A stretch of 5,517 bases of DNA, from assembly GCA_022508685.1 (NCBI GenBank), contig JAFLUS010000156.1:1-5517 (forward strand), given 5' to 3'. Within the stretch, counting starts at the first letter, position 1, and each line of letters starts with the position of its first letter. The DNA is from Prevotellaceae bacterium. GTDB taxonomy: Bacteria > Bacteroidota > Bacteroidia > Bacteroidales > Bacteroidaceae. Of this stretch, positions 1 to 5,517 are shown piece after piece. A program made the position numbers and the translations under genes. A model generated the notes under the pieces. The model saw only the letters and a list, made by a program, of their open reading frames with translations, was not told the DNA's origin and ran no database searches.

Positions 1-51
1 TATGCGACGGCATTGTCCTAAAAAATGTGAATTGTGGCAGAAAAAGGGATT

Positions 52-78
52 CTCTGCGCCACGATGTGGAGTTTTTTT
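52..78 (+). terminator. Weak hairpin plus T-run, possible terminator of an upstream gene
   Basis: CCAC (59-62) and GTGG (66-69) can pair around a 3-base GAT loop, and CT (54-55) can extend the stem with AG (70-71) across a 3-base bulge. Seven T residues follow at 72-78. This resembles a small intrinsic terminator for a gene lying left of the window, but the stem is short and bulged. It abuts the rpoD -7 element, so it would end just before the new transcript begins. The T-run could instead simply be AT-rich promoter DNA. Confidence 0.22.
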
Positions 79-80
79 CG

Positions 81-88
81 TACCTTTG
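81..88 (+). promoter_or_regulatory. Bacteroidetes-type -7 promoter element for the rpoD operon
   Basis: TACCTTTG matches the Bacteroidetes primary-sigma -7 consensus TAnnTTTG exactly and lies 29 bases before the rpoD start codon. Transcription would be expected to begin a few bases downstream, around 93-98, giving a leader of roughly 20-25 bases. I see no good -33 TTTG at the usual spacing (about 58-61); TCTG at 53-56 is the nearest resemblance and is too far away. It is the only exact match I found to this motif on the + strand while reading by eye, which fits a single promoter driving the whole gene run. Confidence 0.6.
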
Positions 89-97
89 CACGATAAA

Positions 98-121
98 ATG
101 TATATATACGACAAGGAATGA
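98..121 (+). CDS. Possible 7-codon leader ORF coupled to rpoD
   Basis: An ATG at 98-100 opens a short frame reading MYIYDKE and stops at TGA 119-121, which overlaps the rpoD ATG (118-120) in the ATGA arrangement typical of translational coupling. It begins close to the predicted transcription start, so it would be nearly leaderless. The codons are AT-rich and may just be unstructured leader sequence. There is no evidence that it is translated. Confidence 0.15.
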   Translation: MYIYDKE

Positions 122-978
122 GACAATTAAAGATTCAGAAGAGTATCACGAACCGCGAAAGCGCGTCGCTTGATAAGTATCTGCAAGAAATCGGTCGCGA
201 AGAACTGATTACCGTGGAAGAAGAGGTGGAACTTGCCGGACGCATCCGTAAGGGTGACCGGAAGGCGTTGGAGAAACTGACCAAGGCCAACCTGCGTTTC
301 GTGGTATCGGTGGCGAAGCAGTATCAGAATCAGGGTCTGAGTCTGCCCGACCTCATCAACGAGGGCAATCTCGGACTGATTAAGGCTGCCGAGAAATTCG
401 ACGAGACGCGCGGTTTCAAGTTCATCAGTTATGCCGTGTGGTGGATACGTCAGAGCATTCTGCAGGCATTGGCTGAGCAGTCGCGCATCGTGCGTCTGCC
501 GCTCAATCAGGTGGGTTCGCTCAACAAAATCAGCAAGGCGTTGTCGAAGTTTGAACAGGAGAACGAACGCCGTCCGAGTGCCGACGAGATTGCCGACCAG
601 TTGGGGTTGCCTGTTGATAAAATCAGCGATACGCTCAAGGTGCAGGGTCGCCACATCAGTGTGGATGCTCCGTTTGTGGACGGCGAGGACAACTCGCTGC
701 TCGACGTGCTGGTGAACGACGACAGCCCGATGGCTGACCGCTCGCTGGTGAACGAGTCGCTGTCGAAGGAAATCGACCGTGCGCTCGACCAACTCACGCC
801 GCGTGAGAAGGATATCGTGCGGATGTTCTTCGGAATTGGTGAACAGGAGAAGACGCTGGAGGAAATCGGCGACCGCTTCAACCTTACGCGCGAGCGCGTG
901 CGTCAGATTAAGGAAAAGGCAATCCGACGTCTGCGCGTCAGTGCCAAGAGCAAACTTCTGAAAAGTTATTTGGGATGA
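118..978 (+). CDS. rpoD: Primary (housekeeping) RNA polymerase sigma factor, sigma-70 family
   Basis: This is the group 1 sigma factor that directs RNA polymerase to -33/-7 promoters in Bacteroidetes. It is 286 residues long, the usual size in this phylum, where the long region 1.1 and non-conserved region of E. coli RpoD are absent. Region 1.2 lies at about 14-45 ([10 protein letters not shown] and following). Region 2 is at about 55-125, including the [30 protein letters not shown] and [15 protein letters not shown] motifs for core binding, -10 recognition and melting. Region 3 is at about 130-200. Region 4 is at about 220-285, with the 4.2 helix-turn-helix (TLEEIGDRF, then [17 protein letters not shown]). 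The MRQLKI start agrees with the usual Bacteroidetes N-terminus. AAGGA directly abuts the ATG and is too close to act as a normal ribosome binding site. The stop overlaps the next gene by 4 bases. Family recognition is very secure. Confidence 0.97.
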   Translation: MRQLKIQKSITNRESASLDKYLQEIGREELITVEEEVELAGRIRKGDRKALEKLTKANLRFVVSVAKQYQNQGLSLPDLINEGNLGLIKAAEKFDETRGFKFISYAVWWIRQSILQALAEQSRIVRLPLNQVGSLNKISKALSKFEQENERRPSADEIADQLGLPVDKISDTLKVQGRHISVDAPFVDGEDNSLLDVLVNDDSPMADRSLVNESLSKEIDRALDQLTPREKDIVRMFFGIGEQEKTLEEIGDRFNLTRERVRQIKEKAIRRLRVSAKSKLLKSYLG

Positions 979-1550
979 GAACCGCGCTCCGAACGATGCA
1001 ACGATGCGTGCTGATGCTCGTGCTGCTGTGGCTGCCTGCGTTGGTGTCGGCACAGCAGCAAGTGGCTAAGCCTGCCGGCGAGGCTGCACCCAAACCGCTG
1101 ACCAAGCAGCAACTGCGGGAGCAGAAGCAAGCCAAGAAGAAGTTGGCGGCAAACGAAAGGCAGAATGCCAAGGCGCGGACGTATATGGAGAAGCATCCGC
1201 CAAAGGAGACGGATGTGGTCTACTTGTTCGGCGTAGGGATGAATTTCAACGATTCGACCATATACGTCACCGACATTCTGCCGGTCAACTACATGAAACT
1301 GACGAAGCGGACGAAGTTCTTGCCTTATCGTGCCGAATTTAGTCTGCAATTCAAGGAATATCTGGAGGGTACGCTCGGACTGAAGTACGAAACTACGTCG
1401 GTGTTCTTCGCCACGAAGCGCAAGACGGCTGCGAAACGCTATTACAAACTGAAGAAACGTTATCTCGACGAGGGCGATGCCCAAATCGTGGTGGTGGATG
1501 CGCAGCAATTCCAATTCAAAAAGCCTGAAATAGACAATGTTGCCATTTAA
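975..1550 (+). CDS. Secreted protein of unknown function, cotranscribed with rpoD
   Basis: I do not recognise a named family for this 191-residue protein. It has a Sec signal peptide: basic residues, then a Leu/Val-rich core at about 11-23 and a probable type I cleavage site after VSA (residue 26), leaving a mature N-terminus QQQVAK. Residues 33-72 are rich in Lys, Gln and Ala and probably form a charged helix. From about residue 78 a compact, partly beta-strand-like domain follows ([42 protein letters not shown]). The product should be periplasmic or envelope-located; no transmembrane segment follows the signal. Its ATG overlaps the rpoD TGA as ATGA, suggesting translational coupling. An alternative start at residue 8 (base 996) would also leave a good signal peptide. 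The coding call is secure; the function is unknown. Confidence 0.85.
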   Translation: MRTALRTMQRCVLMLVLLWLPALVSAQQQVAKPAGEAAPKPLTKQQLREQKQAKKKLAANERQNAKARTYMEKHPPKETDVVYLFGVGMNFNDSTIYVTDILPVNYMKLTKRTKFLPYRAEFSLQFKEYLEGTLGLKYETTSVFFATKRKTAAKRYYKLKKRYLDEGDAQIVVVDAQQFQFKKPEIDNVAI

Positions 1551-2814
1551 GCGACACGCTGTTTTGTATTTGCTTGCCGTCGTGCTGCTCACGATGCTGT
1601 CGGCATGTCACGACGACAACGACTTCCCGAACGACCCGAACGACGGCGGAGAAGTGGCAGACATGACGGTGGCGCGAACGGTGCTGGTGTATATGGTGGC
1701 AGAAAATTCGCTGTCGTCTTTCGGTGCATCGGACATCAACGAAATGCTTGCGGCAAAGTCGTCGCTGACACCAAACGACCGCTTGGTGATTTATTGCGAC
1801 GGACTGAAAGACCCGTGGCTGTTCGTCGTGACGAAAAAGACGAAAGCCCAGTCTTATTTGGACATATCGCCCATCAGCATCTTTTCGGGCGAACGCAACT
1901 CGGCGTCTGCCGAAACGTTTGACGACGTGCTGTCCTACGTGACGACGCACTATGCTGCCGACGAATATGGATTGGTGATGTGGTCGCACGCTTCGGGTTG
2001 GATTCCGTCGACTTACGCAGGCGATGCTGCAGCCGCTCCCCGTCGGTCGTTCGGCATTGACAACGGACAGAACACGACGAGCAACACCGGCAATCAGATG
2101 GACATTGCAGACATGGCTGCCGTGCTGCGTCGCTATCCCAAAATGGAATTTATCTTGTTCGACTGCTGCTTCATGCAATGCGTGGAAGTGGCATACGAAC
2201 TGAAAGACTGCGCGAAGTATCTGATTGCTTCGCCCGCAGAAATTCCGGGGCCCGGTGCACCCTACACACAGGTGGTTCCGCCGATGTTTGCCGACGTGCT
2301 GAACCCTGCCGATATTGCCCAAGCCTATTTCCGATACTATGAAAATGATGCGTATGGGTCGCTGCTGTCGGTGGTCGATTGCTCACAGATGGAGGCGTTT
2401 GCCGCCTATATGCACGACGTGGTGCAGGAGCACAGGCTGCAGTTGTTGGGAATGGACTATACGGAGGTGCTTGACTATTATCGCTACGACTTGCGAGGAA
2501 ATACGGCAAGTTTTACAGACTATTACGATATGCAGGGACTGATGCAGCACGTGCTTTCCGACGAGCAGTTTGCCGAATGGAAAGAGGCGTGTGCACAGGT
2601 GTTGCCGACACAACTCCATACGCCGTACTGGTACAGCAACGTGCCGCTGTCGGGACGCACCTACATGGTGGACGACGAGCAATACTGCGGAATGTCGATG
2701 TTCGTGCCGTTGGCAAAGTACGACTCCAATTCGTATCGTTTCAACGACGGCTACCGCAAGACGTCATGGGCACAGCGCGTGTGGTATGACGCGGAGGATG
2801 ACGTGATAGAATAG
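1537..2814 (+). CDS. Clostripain-like cysteine peptidase (family C11), lipoprotein
   Basis: This is a 425-residue clan CD cysteine protease of the clostripain family, whose members cleave after Arg or Lys. The N-terminus is a lipoprotein signal with lipobox LSAC, putting the lipidated cysteine at 24. The acidic stretch after it (HDDND) resembles Bacteroidetes lipoprotein surface-export signals. The domain starts with RTVLVYMVAENSL (47-59). The catalytic His is in MWSHASGW (His151), and the catalytic Cys is in FDCCFMQ, aligning with the family's DACLM motif (Cys211). VEVAYEL follows the Cys as in relatives. The C-terminal part has GMSMFVPLAKYD and a Trp/Tyr-rich end, also usual. R169-R170 between the two catalytic residues is a candidate self-activation site. 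The gene overlaps the preceding one by 14 bases in another frame and ends 4 bases before the kinase-like gene. The substrate is unknown. Confidence 0.92.
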   Translation: MLPFKRHAVLYLLAVVLLTMLSACHDDNDFPNDPNDGGEVADMTVARTVLVYMVAENSLSSFGASDINEMLAAKSSLTPNDRLVIYCDGLKDPWLFVVTKKTKAQSYLDISPISIFSGERNSASAETFDDVLSYVTTHYAADEYGLVMWSHASGWIPSTYAGDAAAAPRRSFGIDNGQNTTSNTGNQMDIADMAAVLRRYPKMEFILFDCCFMQCVEVAYELKDCAKYLIASPAEIPGPGAPYTQVVPPMFADVLNPADIAQAYFRYYENDAYGSLLSVVDCSQMEAFAAYMHDVVQEHRLQLLGMDYTEVLDYYRYDLRGNTASFTDYYDMQGLMQHVLSDEQFAEWKEACAQVLPTQLHTPYWYSNVPLSGRTYMVDDEQYCGMSMFVPLAKYDSNSYRFNDGYRKTSWAQRVWYDAEDDVIE

Positions 2815-2818
2815 GAAG

Positions 2819-3703
2819 ATGAAGAAGCAATATAAAGTAGGCAGACTGCCGTATCGCGTGATATTTGCCGAAGGCGGTCGGAACGACGAACGGCTCATCC
2901 GCTCGTCAGCACCCTTCGAGGTCGCAGTCGATGAAACGGAAGCGATGCTGTTTGAACTTCATGTTGACGACACGTTCCGTCCGGCACATACCGGTGCGGA
3001 AATCGGACAATTCGACTGCGGAGGCAGCAATCATGGTGTGTATCGTCAGGACGACGGAACGTATCAGATTCGTATTTCCGACGTACAGGGTCGCCAGTGT
3101 TGCCTGCTCGAAACCACAGCCGATTTCTCCGCAGGACATTGCGCCCTGAACGGCAACGACGATATGCGCACCTTCGGACTCAACAACGCACTGATGATGA
3201 TGTATGCCTTTGCCGCTGCCGACCGCGGAACGTTGCTGATGCATGCTTCCGTCGTTCGTGAACAAGGAGTTGGCTATTTGTTCCTCGGTGTGAGCGGAAC
3301 GGGAAAGAGCACGCATACCTCGAACTGGCTGCGCTACATTCCCGCGACCGACCTGATGAACGACGATAATCCCGTCGTGCGCGTCATCGACAACGAAGTC
3401 GTCGTCTTCGGTTCGCCGTGGAGCGGAAAGACGCCTTGCTATCGCAACATCGAAGCCCCCGTCGGTGCATTCGTGCAACTGCGGCAAGCCCCGCATAACC
3501 GCATCCGTCGGCAGACGGTGGTCGAAGCCTTCTCGTCGTTGCTCCCCAGTTGTTCCGTCATGAAATGGGATGCCCGCGTCTATCGCGGCATTTGCGACAC
3601 CGTGACCCACGTCATGGAAGCCGTTCCTACCTATTTCTTGGAGAACTTGCCCGACGAAGCCGCCGTGCGTTTGTCCTACGAAACCATTCGAGTGAAGGCA
3701 TGA
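2819..3703 (+). CDS. HPr kinase/PEP carboxykinase-fold P-loop protein (HprK-like kinase)
   Basis: This 294-residue protein resembles the HprK-like proteins, often labelled PEP carboxykinase-like in Bacteroidetes, rather than true HPr kinase. The first ~120 residues are a variable N-terminal domain. The kinase core begins at LLMHASVV (His142 corresponds to the conserved HprK His), followed by Walker A GVSGTGKST at 157-165. LMNDDNPVV (Asp182, Asp183) matches the HprK ADD segment that holds the catalytic acid. GSPWSGKTPCYRN at 198-210 contains a second sequence of GxxxxGKT form. No signal peptide or membrane segment is seen, so it is probably cytoplasmic. Related proteins in lasso peptide clusters phosphorylate the peptide C-terminus. 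Here it sits next to S24/S26 and PqqD proteins, and its stop overlaps the next start as ATGA, suggesting a shared peptide substrate. The fold is confident; the substrate is inference. Confidence 0.85.
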   Translation: MKKQYKVGRLPYRVIFAEGGRNDERLIRSSAPFEVAVDETEAMLFELHVDDTFRPAHTGAEIGQFDCGGSNHGVYRQDDGTYQIRISDVQGRQCCLLETTADFSAGHCALNGNDDMRTFGLNNALMMMYAFAAADRGTLLMHASVVREQGVGYLFLGVSGTGKSTHTSNWLRYIPATDLMNDDNPVVRVIDNEVVVFGSPWSGKTPCYRNIEAPVGAFVQLRQAPHNRIRRQTVVEAFSSLLPSCSVMKWDARVYRGICDTVTHVMEAVPTYFLENLPDEAAVRLSYETIRVKA

Positions 3704-4227
3704 AAGTCGTACAATTGGCTAATGCGGAATTTTTGCCTCACGTCTGCGAACTGGTGCGTGCAGGGCACACCGTTTCCATCCGCGCCAAAGGCAACAGCAT
3801 GCGTCCGTTCTTGGAAAGCGGTCGCGATGTCGCCTTCCTCTCGGCAAGCACGTCCTACAAGGTGCACGACGTCGTGTTGGCAGAGATAGCGCAAGGCCAC
3901 TATGTGCTGCATCGCATCGACCGCATCGTGTTGCCCGACGGCACACGGACGAAGGCCGCCACCACCGACCCTGATGCGGCAGTGACGCTACGTGGCGATG
4001 GCAATGTGCGTGGTACGGAACAATGCCGGCTGAAGGACATCCGTGCCGTTGCCCGACAATTTGAACGGAACGGAAAAATGTGGCAAACGGACACCCGCTT
4101 CTGGTGGTGCTATTCCCGCCTGTGGCGCATCTGCCTTCCCGTCCGCCGCTATCTGCTTGCCGCCTATCGTTTGCTGTGGCGAGGCGAACTGCCGCAGCGT
4201 TTCAGAAGAAATAAAAACAAGAAATAA
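3700..4227 (+). CDS. S24/S26-family signal-peptidase-like serine protease
   Basis: This 175-residue protein belongs to the LexA/signal peptidase superfamily. GNSMRPFLESGRD carries the nucleophile Ser33. HDVVLAEI followed by YVLHRID supplies His71, where ER-type and SipW-like signal peptidases have their general base; the bacterial type I enzymes and LexA use Lys instead. LRGDGN (Asp100) corresponds to signal peptidase box E. There is no N-terminal membrane anchor, unlike ordinary signal peptidases. Instead the C-terminus (about 134-161) is dense in Trp, Tyr, Leu and Arg and could sit on the membrane surface, followed by a Lys/Arg-rich tail. I chose ATG 3700, which forms an ATGA overlap with the kinase stop; the open frame extends upstream to 3550 but that part is antisense-of-homology, overlapping kinase codons. 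Stop lies 1 base before the PqqD start. Activity and substrate are unproven. Confidence 0.85.
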   Translation: MKVVQLANAEFLPHVCELVRAGHTVSIRAKGNSMRPFLESGRDVAFLSASTSYKVHDVVLAEIAQGHYVLHRIDRIVLPDGTRTKAATTDPDAAVTLRGDGNVRGTEQCRLKDIRAVARQFERNGKMWQTDTRFWWCYSRLWRICLPVRRYLLAAYRLLWRGELPQRFRRNKNKK

Positions 4228-4228
4228 C

Positions 4229-4498
4229 ATGAAAATCAAGCAAGGATTTGAACTTCGCAACATCTGTGGCGAAAACATCATCATCGCACATGGTGTGGAA
4301 AACATCGACTTTACGAAAGTCATCAGTCTGAACGAATCGGCAGCCGACGTGTGGAATGCTGTCGTTGACAAGGATTTCACGTTGGACGACATGGTCGCAG
4401 CCATTATGGAAAACTACGACATTGATGCCGACACTGCCCATGCCGACTGCGAAACGCTGTTGGCCGACTGGCGCAAGGTCGGTTTTATCGCAGATTGA
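4229..4498 (+). CDS. PqqD-family protein (stand-alone RiPP recognition element fold)
   Basis: The 89-residue product has the PqqD winged-helix pattern: an N-terminal beta hairpin (GFELRNICGENIII, about 6-19), the turn VISLNESAADVWNAV (31-45) with the family's LNxxAxxVW signature, and the helical part with FTLDDMVAAIM (50-60) and LLADWRKVGFI (77-87). Members bind the leader of a precursor peptide and present it to a modifying enzyme, classically a radical SAM protein; others serve lasso, sactipeptide and related pathways. No radical SAM partner is visible here. Start ATG 4229 is 1 base after the preceding stop (TAACATG), implying tight coupling with the S24/S26 protease gene; the frame extends upstream only through out-of-frame reading of that gene. 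A 40-base gap follows. Family assignment is good; the peptide partner is unknown. Confidence 0.88.
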   Translation: MKIKQGFELRNICGENIIIAHGVENIDFTKVISLNESAADVWNAVVDKDFTLDDMVAAIMENYDIDADTAHADCETLLADWRKVGFIAD

Positions 4499-4538
4499 AA
4501 TCATCAACACGATTTTTCTCACCAACACTCTCCGAACA

Positions 4539-5486
4539 ATGAAAAAGTATATTCTGACAGCAGCATTTTCACTCATGGCAACGACAATTTTTGCACAACC
4601 GAAAGTGTTTTTCACCAGTGAAATCACACCCGAAGCATTGGTGAAAATCTATAAGGCACTCGGCAAGGAAGCACACGGCAGAGTGGCAGTCAAAATCTCC
4701 ACCGGTGAGGACGGCGGGCACAATTATCTGAAACCCGAACTCATCAAAGACCTTGTCGACGAAGTCTGCGGCACGATTGTGGAATGCAACACCGCCTATG
4801 GCGGCAGTCGCAGCACCTCTGCAGCCCATTGGGAAACCATCCGCAAGCACGGCTTTCTCGACATCGCTCCGGTCGACATCATGGATGAATACGACGAAAT
4901 CCGCATTCCGGTGAAGGACAAGAAGCACCTCAAATACGACATCGTAGGCGGCCACCTCGCCAACTACGACTTCATGGTCAATCTCGCCCACTTCAAAGGC
5001 CATGCCATGGGCGGCTTTGGCGGTGTGATGAAAAACGCCAGCATCGGTTGCGCATCTGCCGACGGCAAAGGCTACATCCACTCGGCAGGCAAGGTGCAAA
5101 GTGCCCGTGAATGTTGGCAGAACCTGCCCGCACAAGACTATTTCCTCGAAGCAATGGCTGCCACGGCACAAGCCATTCACGACTACTTCGACGGCAACGT
5201 CGTGTACATCAACGTCATGAACAACATGTCCGTCGATTGCGACTGCGATGCCCATCCTGCCGAACCGAAACTGAAAGACATCGGCATTTTGGCAAGTCTC
5301 GACCCCGTAGCCGTCGACCAAGCCTGCCTTGACCTCGTCTTCAATCATAAGTCTGCTCCGGGCGACGACGAACAGCCGCTCATCGAACGCATCAACCGCC
5401 AGCACGGCACCTACATCACGGACTATGCCGAACAAATCGGTTTGGGCTCAAAGAAGTATAAATTCGTCAATCTCGACAAGAAATAA
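4539..5486 (+). CDS. Exported DUF362 domain protein
   Basis: The 315-residue product starts with a Sec signal peptide (MKKYILTAAFSLMATTIFA, cleavage near residue 19-20). The rest matches DUF362: VKISTGEDGGHNYLKPEL (51-68), GGSRSTSAAHW (88-98), HFKGHAMGGFGGVMKNASIG (151-170), then CDCDAHP (233-239) and DIGILASLDPVAVDQACLDLV (247-267). In many relatives a 4Fe-4S ferredoxin domain is attached to this domain. Here no CxxCxxC cluster is present and the protein is short, so it is a DUF362-only version. The biochemical role of the family is not established; a redox or metal-related role is often presumed. ATG 4539 is chosen because it begins the signal peptide and lies after the PqqD stop; the open frame continues upstream to 4356 inside that gene. 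The 40-base gap upstream shows no clear promoter, so cotranscription is likely. Confidence 0.88.
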   Translation: MKKYILTAAFSLMATTIFAQPKVFFTSEITPEALVKIYKALGKEAHGRVAVKISTGEDGGHNYLKPELIKDLVDEVCGTIVECNTAYGGSRSTSAAHWETIRKHGFLDIAPVDIMDEYDEIRIPVKDKKHLKYDIVGGHLANYDFMVNLAHFKGHAMGGFGGVMKNASIGCASADGKGYIHSAGKVQSARECWQNLPAQDYFLEAMAATAQAIHDYFDGNVVYINVMNNMSVDCDCDAHPAEPKLKDIGILASLDPVAVDQACLDLVFNHKSAPGDDEQPLIERINRQHGTYITDYAEQIGLGSKKYKFVNLDKK

Positions 5487-5498
5487 TAGGCATACGTT

Positions 5499-5517
5499 AT
5501 GAATTTGAAGCACTTGT
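5499..5517 (+). CDS. Start of a probable next gene, cut by the window edge
   Basis: An ATG at 5499 begins MNLKHL and stays open to the end of the window. It is 12 bases after the DUF362 stop, with AGG at 5488-5490 upstream, in the same direction as the rest of the operon. Only six residues are visible, so no function can be given. The basic, short N-terminus would suit either a membrane protein or a cytoplasmic one. Confidence 0.4.

Noticed and set aside
127..1053. Long open frame on the minus strand opposite rpoD (308 codons)
   Set aside because: It is a shadow of rpoD codon usage. The protein has no recognisable domain, and the + strand gene is beyond doubt.
1516..2322. Minus-strand open frame opposite the clostripain-like gene (268 codons)
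   Set aside because: It is His/Arg/Val-rich with no domain, and the opposite strand carries a clear C11 peptidase with catalytic residues.
3201..3212. TGCCTTTG resembling a -7 element inside the kinase gene
   Set aside because: It mismatches the key A of TAnnTTTG, lies within coding sequence, and no gene starts shortly after it.
3550..3699. N-terminal extension of the S24/S26 protein frame by 50 codons
   Set aside because: It lies wholly within the kinase gene, is Arg-rich and non-homologous in look, and the ATGA overlap at 3700 gives a natural start.
2819..3703. True HPr kinase or gluconeogenic PEP carboxykinase identity for this gene
   Set aside because: The length, N-terminal domain and PWSGKTPCYRN segment differ from HPr kinase/phosphorylase, and it is far too short for PEP carboxykinase; only the fold is shared.
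4498..4517. Small inverted repeat AAATC/GATTT followed by a short T-run after the PqqD gene
   Set aside because: The stem is only 5 A/T-rich pairs with an 8-base loop, too weak to call a terminator between PqqD and DUF362.
4569..5435. Long minus-strand open frame opposite the DUF362 gene (288 codons)
   Set aside because: The composition is low-complexity Val/Asp/His/Gly-rich, as expected from reading antisense to a real gene, with no motif of its own.

Overview
The window looks like chromosomal DNA from a member of the Bacteroidales, most likely a Prevotella- or Bacteroides-like organism. Three things point there: a 286-residue primary sigma factor of the short Bacteroidetes type, a TAnnTTTG -7 element upstream of it, and gene starts without clear Shine-Dalgarno sequences, typical of the phylum. 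Composition looks even along the window, and I see no insertion sequence, tRNA, rRNA, CRISPR array or phage gene.

Layout. Bases 1-117 form a short intergenic region holding a weak hairpin plus T-run, the promoter element and a possible 7-codon leader ORF. Everything after that is on the + strand and packed like one operon: rpoD (118-978); a secreted protein of unknown function (975-1550); a clostripain-like C11 peptidase lipoprotein (1537-2814); an HPr kinase/PEPCK-fold P-loop kinase-like protein (2819-3703); an S24/S26 signal-peptidase-like protein (3700-4227); a stand-alone PqqD-family protein (4229-4498); an exported DUF362 protein (4539-5486); and the first codons of a probable next gene (5499 onward). 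Junctions are ATGA overlaps at 975-978 and 3700-3703, a 14-base overlap, gaps of 4 and 1 bases, one larger gap of 40 bases, and then 12 bases.

How the genes may work together. The most interesting part is the cytoplasmic trio: HprK-like kinase, Ser/His S24/S26-type protease and PqqD. PqqD-fold proteins bind leader peptides in RiPP pathways, and HprK-like kinases are known to phosphorylate lasso peptides, so the trio has the look of a peptide-recognition, phosphorylation and cleavage module. No precursor peptide, radical SAM enzyme, cyclase or transporter is visible here. The flanking genes encode exported products: a surface-type cysteine protease lipoprotein, an unknown secreted protein and a DUF362 protein. 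An envelope-linked peptide modification pathway is therefore a reasonable but unproven reading. That the set sits directly behind the housekeeping sigma factor is notable in itself.
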